Origin: Microscillaceae bacterium
Lineage (GTDB): Bacteria; Bacteroidota; Bacteroidia; Cytophagales; Microscillaceae
DNA length: 64,000 bases
Reading direction: 5' to 3'
Assembly (NCBI GenBank): GCA_025054775.1
Contig: JANWZA010000051.1
Coordinates: 1-64,000, forward strand
Shown here: piece after piece, positions 54,596-63,407 of the stretch
Position numbering within the stretch: position 1 is the first letter of the stretch
How the letters are laid out: each line of letters opens with the position of its first letter
Position numbers and translations under genes: made by a program
The notes under the pieces: generated by a model
Databases searched by the model: none
Told to the model about the DNA's origin: nothing
The model's input: only the letters and a program-made list of their open reading frames with translations

Positions 54596-57442
54596 TTACA
54601 TTTCAAATTTAGTTTTAAGATATTTTGCTGTAAAATTATTTTCTTGTTTAATTAGGTTTTCGGGTGTGCCTGCAAAGGTAATGTAACCGCCTTTGTCGCC
54701 GCTATCAGGTCCAAGGTCAATAATCCAGTCGGCACATTTAATGATTTCCAAGTTATGTTCAATTACAATAACTGAATTGCCTTTTTCTACCAGAGTCTGC
54801 AAAGCATAAAGGAGTTTTTGGATATCGTAGAAATGTAGCCCTGTAGTAGGCTCATCAAAAATGAAAAGCAGTTGGTTTTGGGTATATTTTTTATCTAAAA
54901 ATGAGGCTAACTTGAGCCTTTGAGCCTCTCCTCCACTTAGGGTACTGGTAGATTGTCCTAATCGGATATAGCCTAGCCCTACCTCAGCGAGTGGCTTTAT
55001 TGCCTCTACTATGCGAGGTTTATCTTTGAAAAAAGTAAGAGCCTCATCAATAGTAAGGTTTAGTATTTCGGTAATGTTTTTGTCTTGGTAGGTTACCTCT
55101 AAAATCTCTTTTTTGAATCGTTTGCCTTGGCAGGCTTCACAGGTAAGTTGTACATCGGCTAGAAACTGCATTTCTATGTGAATAATGCCTTCTCCTTGGC
55201 AGGCTTCGCACCTTCCTTTGCCCGAGTTAAAGGAGAAATGCCCTGCTTCATAGCCTCGTTGCTTTGCCAAAGCTTGTTCGGCGAATATGGTCCGAATAAT
55301 ATCATAGACTTTGGTATAGGTAGCAGGGTTGCTACGTGAAGATTTACCAATAGGGTTTTGGTCAATTAGTTCTACTCCTTTTACCAAGTGAATATCCCCT
55401 GTAAGACCTTGATGTTTAGGATGCGTTTCAGCTTGAATGTGTAATTTATGTAACAAAGCAGGATACAATACATCTTTAATTAAGGTAGATTTGCCTGAAC
55501 CACTTACCCCTGTAACCACACAAAACACGCCCAAGGGGATTTCTACATCAATATTTTTTAGGTTATTAGCCCGTACTTGTGCTAGGCGAAGGCTTTTTGT
55601 CCATTGTCGGCGGCGTGTGGGAATAGGAATTTGTATTTTTTTGGTCAAGAAATCAATTGTATAGCTTTGAAAATTAGGATTTTGATTTGTTTCGGAGGGT
55701 TGTCCATTAGGGCTAATTTTTCCTTGAAAAACTACGTTTCCCCCTAGGGCGCCGGCCCCAAGCCCAATATCAATAATTTGGTCTGCAGCTCGCATAACCT
55801 CTTCCTCGTGTTCTACCACGATAACAGTATTGCCCAAATCACGTAAATCTTTTAACACACTAACCAAGCGTGCTGTATCGCGTGGGTGTAGCCCGATGCT
55901 TGGCTCATCTAACACGTACATAGAACCTACCAACGCACTGCCCAAAGCCGTAGCTAACTTAATCCGCTGATATTCACCACCTGAAAGCGTAGAAACTAAA
56001 CGGTTTAGTGTGAGGTAGCCTAATCCTACCTTATTCAAATAGCTTAATCGGGAGTGAATTTCAACCAAAATGCGCTTGGCAATAGTTTGGTCATAGTCTG
56101 AAAGAGTAAGGTTTTCAAAAAAGGTGAGCAGCTCGTCTATCGGCATGAGCACCAAGTCAATAATAGATTTTTGGTTGATTTTTACATAGCCTGCATCTTT
56201 TCTCAGGCGTGTGCCTTTACATTCAGGGCAAGTGATACGTCCTTTGTAGCGAGCTAACATAACGCGGTACTGAATTTTATGCAGTTGGCTTTCTACATAT
56301 CTAAAAAAAGCATTTATGCCCTCAAAATAGGGAGTACCGTTCCAAACCCATGATTTTTCCTCCTCAGTCAAATCTTTGTAAGGGCGATGAATAGGCAAAG
56401 GGTGGGGCATTTTTTTACTATTTTGAAGCATTTGTTTTTTCCACTCTTGCATTTTTTCAGTTTCCCAAGCCACGATAGCCCCTTCGTACAAAGAAAGGTT
56501 TGGGTTAGGAATGACCAAATTCTCATCTATGTCTGTAACGTTGCCCAGCCCACCGCACCGCTTACAAGCACCGTAAGGGTTGTTAAAACTGAAAAATGCC
56601 ACTGATGGTTCTTCAAACGTTATGCCGTCAAGTTCAAATTTATCAGAAAAAATACGTTTTTCTTTGCCTACTATCTCCACAATACACGTGCCGTAGCCTT
56701 CATAAAAAGCAGTTTGCACTGAGTCGGCTATACGAAATTGATTGTCTTCCTCTTGGTGGTTAATAACCCCTCTATCTATCAATATAAAAACCTGACTATC
56801 AGGATTTAATGTTAGTTTTTGGTCTAAAAACTCCTCAATAAAAACGGTTTGCTCGTTGTAAATAATGCGTGTAAATCCTTTTTGAAACAAGATTTTTAGC
56901 TCGTCTGCCAAAGTACGTCCTTGCTGTACGATAAGCGGGGCAAGTACCAAAAAACGCGTTCCATTTTCAAAAGTCTGAATATAATTTACCACATCGGTAA
57001 CGCTATCTTTTTTTACGATATTGCCTGAAATAGGTGAATAGGTTTTGCCAATACGTGCAAAAAGTAGTTTCAAGTAGTCATACACTTCGGTAGTAGTGCC
57101 AACAGTAGCGCGCGGGTTTTTGCTATTGCCTTTTTGCTCTACAGCAATAGCAGGTGAAATTCCTTTAATGTATTCTACGTCGGGCCTTTCAATTCTACCT
57201 ACAAATTGACGAGCATACGAACTCAAACTTTCTACATACATGCGTTGCCCTTCAGCAAAAATAGTATCAAATGCCAAAGACGATTTTCCTGAACCTGATA
57301 AACCTGTGATAACTACTAACTTATTACGCGGAATAGCAACATCTATATTCTTCAAATTATTCACTCTTGCCCCTTTGACAATAATGTAGTGGCGGGCATC
57401 TAAGTTTTCAACCTGCTCGGGCTGTTCAGAAATGATGTACAT
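54596..57442 (-). CDS. uvrA: Excinuclease ABC subunit A
   Basis: A 948-residue DNA damage recognition ATPase of nucleotide excision repair. Two ABC halves are visible: [14 protein letters not shown] and [14 protein letters not shown] as Walker A motifs, [12 protein letters not shown] and [12 protein letters not shown] as signatures, and zinc fingers with CxxC pairs around [18 protein letters not shown] and CEACQGEGI. The length and order are normal. It is followed, after one base, by the CxxC protein gene. TATCTTTG (minus) at 57484-57491 is a -7 element. It is a single gene with no uvrB/C nearby. Confidence 0.97.
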   Translation of the reverse strand: MYIISEQPEQVENLDARHYIIVKGARVNNLKNIDVAIPRNKLVVITGLSGSGKSSLAFDTIFAEGQRMYVESLSSYARQFVGRIERPDVEYIKGISPAIAVEQKGNSKNPRATVGTTTEVYDYLKLLFARIGKTYSPISGNIVKKDSVTDVVNYIQTFENGTRFLVLAPLIVQQGRTLADELKILFQKGFTRIIYNEQTVFIEEFLDQKLTLNPDSQVFILIDRGVINHQEEDNQFRIADSVQTAFYEGYGTCIVEIVGKEKRIFSDKFELDGITFEEPSVAFFSFNNPYGACKRCGGLGNVTDIDENLVIPNPNLSLYEGAIVAWETEKMQEWKKQMLQNSKKMPHPLPIHRPYKDLTEEEKSWVWNGTPYFEGINAFFRYVESQLHKIQYRVMLARYKGRITCPECKGTRLRKDAGYVKINQKSIIDLVLMPIDELLTFFENLTLSDYDQTIAKRILVEIHSRLSYLNKVGLGYLTLNRLVSTLSGGEYQRIKLATALGSALVGSMYVLDEPSIGLHPRDTARLVSVLKDLRDLGNTVIVVEHEEEVMRAADQIIDIGLGAGALGGNVVFQGKISPNGQPSETNQNPNFQSYTIDFLTKKIQIPIPTRRRQWTKSLRLAQVRANNLKNIDVEIPLGVFCVVTGVSGSGKSTLIKDVLYPALLHKLHIQAETHPKHQGLTGDIHLVKGVELIDQNPIGKSSRSNPATYTKVYDIIRTIFAEQALAKQRGYEAGHFSFNSGKGRCEACQGEGIIHIEMQFLADVQLTCEACQGKRFKKEILEVTYQDKNITEILNLTIDEALTFFKDKPRIVEAIKPLAEVGLGYIRLGQSTSTLSGGEAQRLKLASFLDKKYTQNQLLFIFDEPTTGLHFYDIQKLLYALQTLVEKGNSVIVIEHNLEIIKCADWIIDLGPDSGDKGGYITFAGTPENLIKQENNFTAKYLKTKFEM

Positions 57443-57762
57443 AGTGGCGGGTTTAATTGTATGTAGCTAAATAAAATAACATGCAAAGATACGTTTTTGG
57501 TTAATTCTAGTAGTATGGCAGAGGTAATAGGTAATGAAAAGCTCAGACTCTAATGCCAAAAAACTTACCAAAAGTTCCAAACTTTTATTAAGAACTTATT
57601 GGTAAGTTAGTTTTTGTTACGCTGTGCAAGCTAATATTTGGAATAGAAAAAGATATTTGATTGAATTTTTGTTAAATTTTTGGGTATTTGATGATTATTA
57701 GGAGTTAGGAGCAGGTTATTTGATAAATTAAAACTTGTTTTCTAGGGCTAACGTGAGTTGTT
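57443..57762. other. Intergenic region upstream of uvrA
   Basis: 320 bases with no gene. It has a TATCTTTG -7 box on the minus strand (57484-57491) for uvrA and a 10-bp stem AACTTACCAA/TTGGTAAGTT (57562-57571, 57599-57608) about 155 bases beyond the stop of the oxidoreductase gene, which may end the argD operon transcript. Nothing else is recognised. Confidence 0.5.
57562..57608 (-). terminator. Probable terminator of the argD-oxidoreductase operon
   Basis: A 10-bp stem with a 27-base loop that can fold further (AAGTT/AACTT). On the minus strand it is followed by TTTTTT near 57556-57561. It lies far (about 155 bases) from the stop codon. Confidence 0.45.
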
Positions 57763-58788
57763 TTATTTATTAATCATGCTTATCACTAATTTTCCAAATT
57801 GTTCGGCACGGTGCATGCGGTCGAAAGCAGAAATGGCTTCTCGCAGAGGTCTCACACTATCAATAATAGGTACAATGCTATGTTTATTTACAAAGTCAAG
57901 CATTTGCTCAAATTCCTCGTCTGTTCCCATGGTTGTCCCTTTAATATTTGACTGCGAAAAAAATAGGCGAGGCAGATGGATAGGAGAGGGAGTACCTGCT
58001 GTGCCTCCATAGACTACTAAATTAGCCCCAAAACCGAGCATTTTGGCTAGTGTGCCAAAATTTTCACCGCCTGTACCATCAATAATAGCATCAAAACCCA
58101 TAAAAACTTGTTTTTGTAGTATTTTTTCCCACCCTTTTTCTTTATAGTTTACACCCATTTTAGCGCCCAATTCCACTGCTCTTTGAATTTTATCTTCACT
58201 TCCTGATGTAACAAAAACATTTGCTCCTACTGCCACTGAAAACAACAAAGCAAATTGTGCCACCCCCCCACCAATTCCTGTAATAAGGACATTCTTGCCT
58301 TTGCTTATTTCTCCCTTAGTAAATACAGCACGCCATGCAGTGAGGGCGGCAAGAGGGAGAGCAGCTGCTTCAAAAGCGGTAAGATGGGCAGGCTTTTCGT
58401 GCAAGCGGTGAGCGGGAATAATTAAATATTCTGCTAAAGTGCCGTCAGTAGGCATGCCTAAAATTGTGTAGTTTAAGGATTGGTAATTTGGGTTATCTCC
58501 CCAATTTACATTCGGATTAAAAATGACTTCTTTGCCTATCCAAGATTTATCTTTATCATCAAAAACCTCAATTACCTCACCACAACCATCAGAGCCCAAA
58601 ATGGAAGGATATTTCATATTAGGATACATAGCTAACCTACACCACTGGTCGCGGTGATTAAGCGAAGCAGCTTTCATTTTTACTAAAACCTCTCCCTGTT
58701 TAAGAGAACGGATAGGAACTTCGGCAATGCTTATTCGGTCAGGTTGTTGGTCTTGTAACAAGACACACAACATTTTTTCTGGTTTCAT
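57763..58788 (-). CDS. Zinc-type alcohol dehydrogenase-like oxidoreductase (MDR superfamily)
   Basis: A 341-residue medium-chain dehydrogenase/reductase. The N-terminal GroES-like domain (LKQGEVLVKMKAASLNHRD, GSDGCGEVIEVF) and the Rossmann NAD(P)-binding ITGIGGGVAQFALLFSV are typical of quinone-oxidoreductase-like MDR enzymes; the structural zinc cysteines are absent. The gene overlaps argD by four bases (ATGA), so they share an operon. A substrate is not identifiable, and a link to arginine synthesis is not evident. Confidence 0.82.
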   Translation of the reverse strand: MKPEKMLCVLLQDQQPDRISIAEVPIRSLKQGEVLVKMKAASLNHRDQWCRLAMYPNMKYPSILGSDGCGEVIEVFDDKDKSWIGKEVIFNPNVNWGDNPNYQSLNYTILGMPTDGTLAEYLIIPAHRLHEKPAHLTAFEAAALPLAALTAWRAVFTKGEISKGKNVLITGIGGGVAQFALLFSVAVGANVFVTSGSEDKIQRAVELGAKMGVNYKEKGWEKILQKQVFMGFDAIIDGTGGENFGTLAKMLGFGANLVVYGGTAGTPSPIHLPRLFFSQSNIKGTTMGTDEEFEQMLDFVNKHSIVPIIDSVRPLREAISAFDRMHRAEQFGKLVISMINK

Positions 58789-59924
58789 GAGATTTGTGAA
58801 TTATGGTTTAGAACTTGAAAAAGAGCATTTACAAATATATCTAATTCATATGGTTGAATAGTAAGCGGTGGCAATAAGCGGAGCGTGTGCTTTCCTGAAA
58901 CACCCGTAAAAATATGATGCTTAAATAATAATTCTTGGCGTATCGGTTCTACGGGTTGCTCAAATTCTATACCAAGCATCAAGCCCTTACCACGAACCTC
59001 TTTACAAGGCAAATTTCGTAATTTACTCAACAAATATTCTCCTGTTTGATAAGCATTATCTATAAGGTTTTCACTCTGAATCACCTCTAAAACTGCTAAT
59101 GCAGCAGCACAAGCCAAATGATTTCCACCGAAGGTAGTACCTAATAAGCCTTTTTTTGCCTCAAATTGTGGAGCAAGCAGCATGCCCGCCACAGGAAAGC
59201 CATTCCCCATACCTTTGGCTATGGTAATAATATCAGGTTGAATATCAGCCCATTGGTGAGCAAAGAATTTACCTGTTCTGCCATAGCCTGACTGAATTTC
59301 GTCTAAAATCAATACCGTTTGATACTTTTTACACAAACTTGCGACGGTTTTCAGAAAACCTGTACTAGGTGGGTGTATCCCTCCCACTCCTTGTATACCC
59401 TCAATAATAACGGCACAGACATCACCCTTTTGCAATTCAGTAGCTAATTGGTAGGTATCATTCCAAGCAATTTTAGTAACTTGATGCTGAGCGTTAAGCG
59501 GAGCAATAATTGCGGGGTTATCCGTGATAGCTACCGTAGCTGAGGTACGTCCATGGAAAGCACGTTCAAAAAAGAGCACGCGGCTTTTTTGAGTGTGAAA
59601 AGATGCCATTTTTAAAGCATTTTCGTTGGCTTCTGCCCCAGAATTGCATAAGAATAGTTGATAATCAGGATATTTAGATAATTCACCTAATAGTTGGGCT
59701 AATTCAGTTTGTAGGCTAATTTGTACGGAATTAGAGTAGAAGCCAATCTTTTGTAGTTGTGAGGTAAGTCTTTTTACGTAGTGTGGATGTGTATGCCCTA
59801 TGGAAATAACAGCATGCCCGCCGTATAAATCTAAATATTTTTGTCCTTGTGTATCCCAAAGCCATACCCCCTGGGCGCAGGTGAGTTCAATATCATAAAT
59901 CGGATAAACGTCAAAGAGTTGCAT
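58785..59924 (-). CDS. argD: Acetylornithine/succinylornithine aminotransferase
   Basis: A 379-residue class III aminotransferase. I chose ATG 59924 (MQLFDVYPIYDI); the frame upstream starts with TTG. DLYGGHAVISIGHTHPHYV, CNSGAEANENALK, EGIQGVGGI, LDEIQSGYGRTGKFFAHQ, and the PLP lysine in ITIAKGMGNGFPVAGM are in place. The protein is close to the ArgD of other Cytophagales-type genomes, which use N-acetyl or N-succinyl intermediates for arginine. Other arg genes are not adjacent. It overlaps the oxidoreductase gene by four bases. Confidence 0.88.
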   Translation of the reverse strand: MQLFDVYPIYDIELTCAQGVWLWDTQGQKYLDLYGGHAVISIGHTHPHYVKRLTSQLQKIGFYSNSVQISLQTELAQLLGELSKYPDYQLFLCNSGAEANENALKMASFHTQKSRVLFFERAFHGRTSATVAITDNPAIIAPLNAQHQVTKIAWNDTYQLATELQKGDVCAVIIEGIQGVGGIHPPSTGFLKTVASLCKKYQTVLILDEIQSGYGRTGKFFAHQWADIQPDIITIAKGMGNGFPVAGMLLAPQFEAKKGLLGTTFGGNHLACAAALAVLEVIQSENLIDNAYQTGEYLLSKLRNLPCKEVRGKGLMLGIEFEQPVEPIRQELLFKHHIFTGVSGKHTLRLLPPLTIQPYELDIFVNALFQVLNHNSQIS

Positions 59925-60127
59925 AAATAGATTAGCTGAATGATTATTTTCAAGGTAAATATACACATTCAAATCAGATTATTTGTAGGTTGTTTTTTTG
60001 TATATCCCGTGGCATAACTATTTCTTCAAAAATATGTATTACACTGAAATTTTGAGAAAATGTATTTTGTGTTTTGTAGTTTTTGTAGCTATTTAGCAAT
60101 ATATTTATGCAACGGCGAATATTCAAA

Positions 60128-60170
60128 AATAAAAAAACTTTCCAAAAGTTTAGAACTTTTAGAAAGTTTC
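60128..60170 (-). terminator. Rho-independent terminator of mtnD
   Basis: Long stem AAACTTTC.AAAAGTT/AACTTTT.GAAAGTTT (60135-60149 with 60154-60169, one mismatch, loop of about 3-5 bases), followed on the minus strand by seven T. It starts 20 bases after the mtnD stop. Confidence 0.8.
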
Positions 60171-60189
60171 GCTCTTAAAAGCTAATTTT

Positions 60190-60717
60190 CTAGGCAGGAT
60201 TATATTTTGCATCAATCCCTGACTCGGTGTAGTGGGGTACCCAGCCTGAGGTATCAGAAAAAATACGAATGGCTTTTACGTGGGGATTTTCCTTACCTGC
60301 ATCAAACCAATGCTTGGTGTTAGCAGGTACAGAAATTAAATCTCCTGCTTGGCAAAGCACATTGAATACAGGGCTACCTTCCAAATTAAACCAAAAGTAC
60401 CCTTGCCCTTCTACAAAAAAGCGAACCTCGTCTTCAGTATGGCGATGCTCGCTCAAAAACTTATTTCGTATTGCCTCATAGTTAGGGGTATTTGCATTGA
60501 TATTGATAACATCTGCCGTTTTATATCCATTTTTTTCCATGTAGGGGTACAGTACATGGGCATAGGCTTGCAAAATGGTCTCTTGGTCGGCATCAGAGGC
60601 GAAAGGTACAGAGGCTTCCCATTTTTCTAATAATATCCCACGCTCACTCAAAAAAGCTTTTATTTCCTGAAAATCAGTAATTTGTACATTTTGGTCAGGA
60701 ATATTTAGTACAGCCAT
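60190..60717 (-). CDS. mtnD: Acireductone dioxygenase
   Basis: A 175-residue cupin that acts in methionine salvage, oxidising acireductone; with Fe it forms 2-keto-4-methylthiobutyrate and formate, with Ni a CO-producing off-pathway reaction. The metal ligands are in HRHTEDEVRFF (His, His, Glu) and TKHWFDAG (third His). I chose ATG 60717 because upstream codons in frame are AT-rich and unlike the family. The gene stands alone; no other mtn genes are near. Confidence 0.95.
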   Translation of the reverse strand: MAVLNIPDQNVQITDFQEIKAFLSERGILLEKWEASVPFASDADQETILQAYAHVLYPYMEKNGYKTADVININANTPNYEAIRNKFLSEHRHTEDEVRFFVEGQGYFWFNLEGSPVFNVLCQAGDLISVPANTKHWFDAGKENPHVKAIRIFSDTSGWVPHYTESGIDAKYNPA

Positions 60718-60906
60718 TTGGATAGAGTAAAGGAGTGTTAAACCATTAGATTTGTTGAAATTGTGCAAAATTAGCAAAAAAATAATTAGTCTATTGATTA
60801 AATAGATTTTTATGTTTTCTTTAATATTTTTTAAAAAATTTGAAAAAAAAAGTTGCTGATTTTCAGTGCTTTTTTCAAAGCAATGAAATTTTTTTTTGAA
60901 AAAAAC

Positions 60907-60937
60907 TTGACTTTTGTTCTTATACAAATTATCTTTG
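60907..60937 (+). promoter_or_regulatory. Promoter of tRNA-Gly (and tRNA-Leu)
   Basis: TTG at 60907-60909, 20 bases, then TATCTTTG at 60930-60937, a full Bacteroidota -33/-7 match. The expected start is about 30 bases before tRNA-Gly. Confidence 0.7.
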
Positions 60938-60973
60938 TACCCCAAACTACAACATACCAGAAGTAAAAAATAA

Positions 60974-61046
60974 GCGAAAGTAGCTCAGTTGGTAGAGCGC
61001 AACCTTGCCAAGGTTGAGGTCGCGAGTTCGAGACTCGTCTTTCGCT
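60974..61046 (+). tRNA. tRNA-Gly (anticodon GCC)
   Basis: A 73-base cloverleaf: acceptor GCGAAAG/CTTTCGC, anticodon stem CAACC/GGTTG with loop TTGCCAA giving GCC, T-loop GTTCGAGAC-type, discriminator T. CCA is not encoded. A T-rich stretch follows, and tRNA-Leu begins 38 bases downstream. Confidence 0.96.
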
Positions 61047-61084
61047 CTTTTTTTATTCTCTAATGCTTAAACTATGCAAAATAA

Positions 61085-61171
61085 GCCGGGGTGGCGGAAC
61101 TGGTAGACGCGCAGGACTTAAAATCCTGTGAGCTGAAAAAGCTCGTATGGGTTCGATTCCCATCTCTGGTA
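61085..61171 (+). tRNA. tRNA-Leu (anticodon TAA)
   Basis: An 87-base type II tRNA with a long variable arm (GAGCTGAAAAAGCTC). The anticodon stem CAGGA/TCCTG holds loop CTTAAAA with anticodon TAA. The acceptor GCCGGGG/CTCTGGT contains three G-U pairs, so it is weaker than usual but fully paired. Discriminator A; CCA is not encoded. Confidence 0.95.
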
Positions 61172-61660
61172 CTAAATAATGTTTGTGAGACTTAACTTTG
61201 CAAACTTTTTGCGTTAGGTAAGTTTACTCTCTCTTCATAAAATACCTCGCTTACTATTTTCTTGAAATATATCGCCCGCTGTTTGAAATAATTAAGCAAA
61301 TTTTGATATTGCAAATTTTCGAGTAAGATGGAAGGTAAGTGTTATTATAATATTGTGAACTAGCCAAAAATAAGAAATTAAACCTCCGATTGTATTTTTG
61401 GACAAAAATTTACACTTATCGTACACTGTAGGCTGCTCTAAGGATATATTCGTGAGGTTACTATTACTATTAAAATTCTCTTTCAGCAAATAAATAGCAC
61501 TATCAAACCCCAAACCACTAACAACTAACTTAACAGCTTGTAAGCTAACAAAACATACATACTAATTGGCATAAGGTTGGAATTTTTTGTACAAGATAGA
61601 TTTTTGTAATCAAAAAATTCTACCTTTGTAGCCGATTTTCGCTTTATTCCATTTTTTGCT
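61172..61660. other. Intergenic region between tRNA-Leu and comA
   Basis: 489 AT-rich bases. A 73-codon open frame on the minus strand (61292-61513) has no family resemblance and no promoter. TACCTTTG at 61621-61628 is a good -7 element for comA, 33 bases before its ATG; a TTG 14 bases upstream is closer than usual. Nothing else is recognised. Confidence 0.5.
61621..61628 (+). promoter_or_regulatory. Candidate -7 element of comA
   Basis: TACCTTTG, exact TAnnTTTG, 32 bases before the comA ATG. A TTG at 61604-61606 lies only 14 bases upstream. Confidence 0.45.
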
Positions 61661-62446
61661 ATGAAAGTTAATTATGCACTCAAATACATACCGCAACGTA
61701 CTGAAAAACCTCGCGAGCATGGACTAACGATGGTAATGGACAAGGGCTTGAGCAGTCAAGAAGTAAGTAACTTATTAGAAGTAGCTAGCGATTATATCGA
61801 CATTGTGAAATTAGGTTGGGCAACCTCATTTGTAACTAACAATCTCAAAAAGAAATTAGCCCTTTACAAGGAAGCTCAAATTCCTGTCTATTTCGGAGGT
61901 ACCTTGTTTGAGGCTTTTTTGGTTCGTAACCAATTAGAGGATTTTCTACGGCTACTAGATGAATACGAAATGACTTATTGCGAAGTATCTGATGGTTCAA
62001 TAGAAATACCTCATGAGGAGAAATGCGAAATTATAGCACGTTTATCCAAAAATTTACGGGTATTGTCTGAGGTAGGCTCCAAAGATGCTGAAAAAATTCT
62101 AGCTCCTTACCAGTGGATAGAGCTAATGCAAGCCGAATTGCAAGCGGGAGCATGGAAAGTGATTGGAGAGGCGCGTGAAAGTGGTAATGTGGGATTATTC
62201 CGCGACTCAGGAGAGGTAAGGCAAGGGTTAGTAAAGGAGATCATACATACTATTCCTGCAGAAAAGGTTATTTGGGAGGCTCCTCAGAAGTCTCAGCAGG
62301 TATGGTTTATCAAACTAATAGGAGCAAATGTGAATTTGGGCAATATCGCCCCTCATGAGGTCATTCCTTTGGAAACCATACGTTTAGGGCTACGCGGCGA
62401 TACGTTTATGCACTTCTTAGACAAAAATGAAATTAAATATAAGTGA
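61661..62446 (+). CDS. comA: Phosphosulfolactate synthase (ComA family)
   Basis: A 261-residue TIM-barrel protein of the ComA family, which adds sulfite to phosphoenolpyruvate to give phosphosulfolactate. Family segments include GLTMVMDKGLS near residues 22-32, VKLGWATSF, PVYFGGTLFEAFL, EVSDGSIEIP and VIGEARESGNVGLF. In archaea it leads to coenzyme M; in Bacteroidota the same sulfonate chemistry could supply cysteate for sulfonolipids (capnine). That use is inferred. It is 6 bases upstream of the DedA gene, probably one transcript. Confidence 0.88.
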   Translation: MKVNYALKYIPQRTEKPREHGLTMVMDKGLSSQEVSNLLEVASDYIDIVKLGWATSFVTNNLKKKLALYKEAQIPVYFGGTLFEAFLVRNQLEDFLRLLDEYEMTYCEVSDGSIEIPHEEKCEIIARLSKNLRVLSEVGSKDAEKILAPYQWIELMQAELQAGAWKVIGEARESGNVGLFRDSGEVRQGLVKEIIHTIPAEKVIWEAPQKSQQVWFIKLIGANVNLGNIAPHEVIPLETIRLGLRGDTFMHFLDKNEIKYK

Positions 62447-62452
62447 AAAGTA

Positions 62453-63088
62453 ATGGAATTTTTGAGCAGTTTTATTGATTTTTTTCTGCATCTAGATAAG
62501 CATATTGGTTGGATAATCCAAAACTATGGTACGCTTACCTATTTAATTCTTTTTCTAATTATCTTCGCTGAAACAGGGTTGGTGGTTACTCCTTTCTTGC
62601 CCGGTGATTCACTTCTGTTTGTTATTGGGGCCTTCGCTGCCAAAGGAGATTTGAATTTAGCACTTGTAATGATTTTGCTCTTTACAGCGGCTGTATTAGG
62701 AGATACGGTGAATTACTGGATAGGCAATTACATCGGTCCCAAAGTTTTTGAGCAAAATTACAAGCTACTCAAAAAGGAATACTTGGAACGTACTCAAATT
62801 TTTTACGAAAAACACGGAGGAAAAACTATCATTTTTGCTCGCTTTATTCCTATTATTCGTACTTTTGCCCCTTTTGTAGCAGGGGTAGGAACAATGAATT
62901 ATCCAAGATTTATCTTCTATAATGTAATTGGGGGAGCAGTTTGGATAGTAAGTTTTATACTCTTGGGCTACTTTTTTGCCGAAATTCCCATGGTAAAAAA
63001 GAATTTTACTTTGGTAATTTTTGCTATCATTCTTATCTCAGTATTACCTGCTGTATTTGAGTATTTGAAAAATAGGAAAAAAACATAA
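62453..63088 (+). CDS. DedA family membrane protein
   Basis: A 211-residue SNARE-associated (DedA/VTT) membrane protein. It has helices near residues 28-75, 135-165 and 170-203. Family motifs [19 protein letters not shown] and [19 protein letters not shown] are intact; the second holds the conserved Arg pair. DedA proteins are thought to move lipid carriers or lipids across the membrane. It lies 6 bases after comA and 320 bases before the sugar transporter region. Confidence 0.92.
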   Translation: MEFLSSFIDFFLHLDKHIGWIIQNYGTLTYLILFLIIFAETGLVVTPFLPGDSLLFVIGAFAAKGDLNLALVMILLFTAAVLGDTVNYWIGNYIGPKVFEQNYKLLKKEYLERTQIFYEKHGGKTIIFARFIPIIRTFAPFVAGVGTMNYPRFIFYNVIGGAVWIVSFILLGYFFAEIPMVKKNFTLVIFAIILISVLPAVFEYLKNRKKT

Positions 63089-63110
63089 ACAATTTCTTGA
63101 TACATAAACC

Positions 63111-63205
63111 GTGTAATGATTTAGCAAAATAGGCAATGAGTTTTGTATCTAATGGTTTGATCTAAAATGTATAATGACTATCTAGCGAAATAGACAACGA
63201 GTTTT
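63111..63205 (+). repeat. Imperfect direct repeat, possible IS end
   Basis: Two related stretches of about 35 bases: 63111-63144 (GTGTAATGAT, then TTAGCAAAATAGGCAATGAG) and 63169-63205 (GTATAATGACTATC, then TAGCGAAATAGACAACGAG), spaced about 58 bases apart. The second precedes the IS1-like remnant. The common TAATGA start resembles the GGTAATGACT terminal sequence of IS1, so this may be a duplicated IS end. Confidence 0.55.
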
Positions 63206-63220
63206 TGCTTTTGCGTTACG

Positions 63221-63329
63221 TGTCAAGCAATGACAAAAGTAAGTTGCTCTCATCGCCTTGGAACAGAGTAAAAAGGATGAAACTCAAAACTTTTTGTGTA
63301 GAAATTGTGGTAAGCAATTTCAGAGCTAA
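63221..63329 (+). pseudogene. IS1-family transposase (InsA-like) remnant
   Basis: Two short frames cover the fragment. In one, 63221 onward reads CQAMTKVSCSHRLGT then stops. In the next frame, 63264-63329 reads QSKKDETQNFLCRNCGKQFQS and stops. The CRNCGKQF zinc-finger end is the hallmark of the N-terminal InsA protein of IS1-type elements. A frameshift near 63260 separates the halves, and the rest of the element is missing, so it is an inactive relic. Confidence 0.5.
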
Positions 63330-63407
63330 TACACGTACCTAAGAGCTAATCTAAAAAAGTCTAAACAACTTCAATATTATTAGCAAACGCTAACAGAGTA
63401 AGACTGC

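Noticed and set aside
61292-61513. 73-codon open frame on the minus strand between tRNA-Leu and comA
   Set aside because: No family resemblance, no promoter and biased AT-rich composition like the surrounding intergenic sequence.
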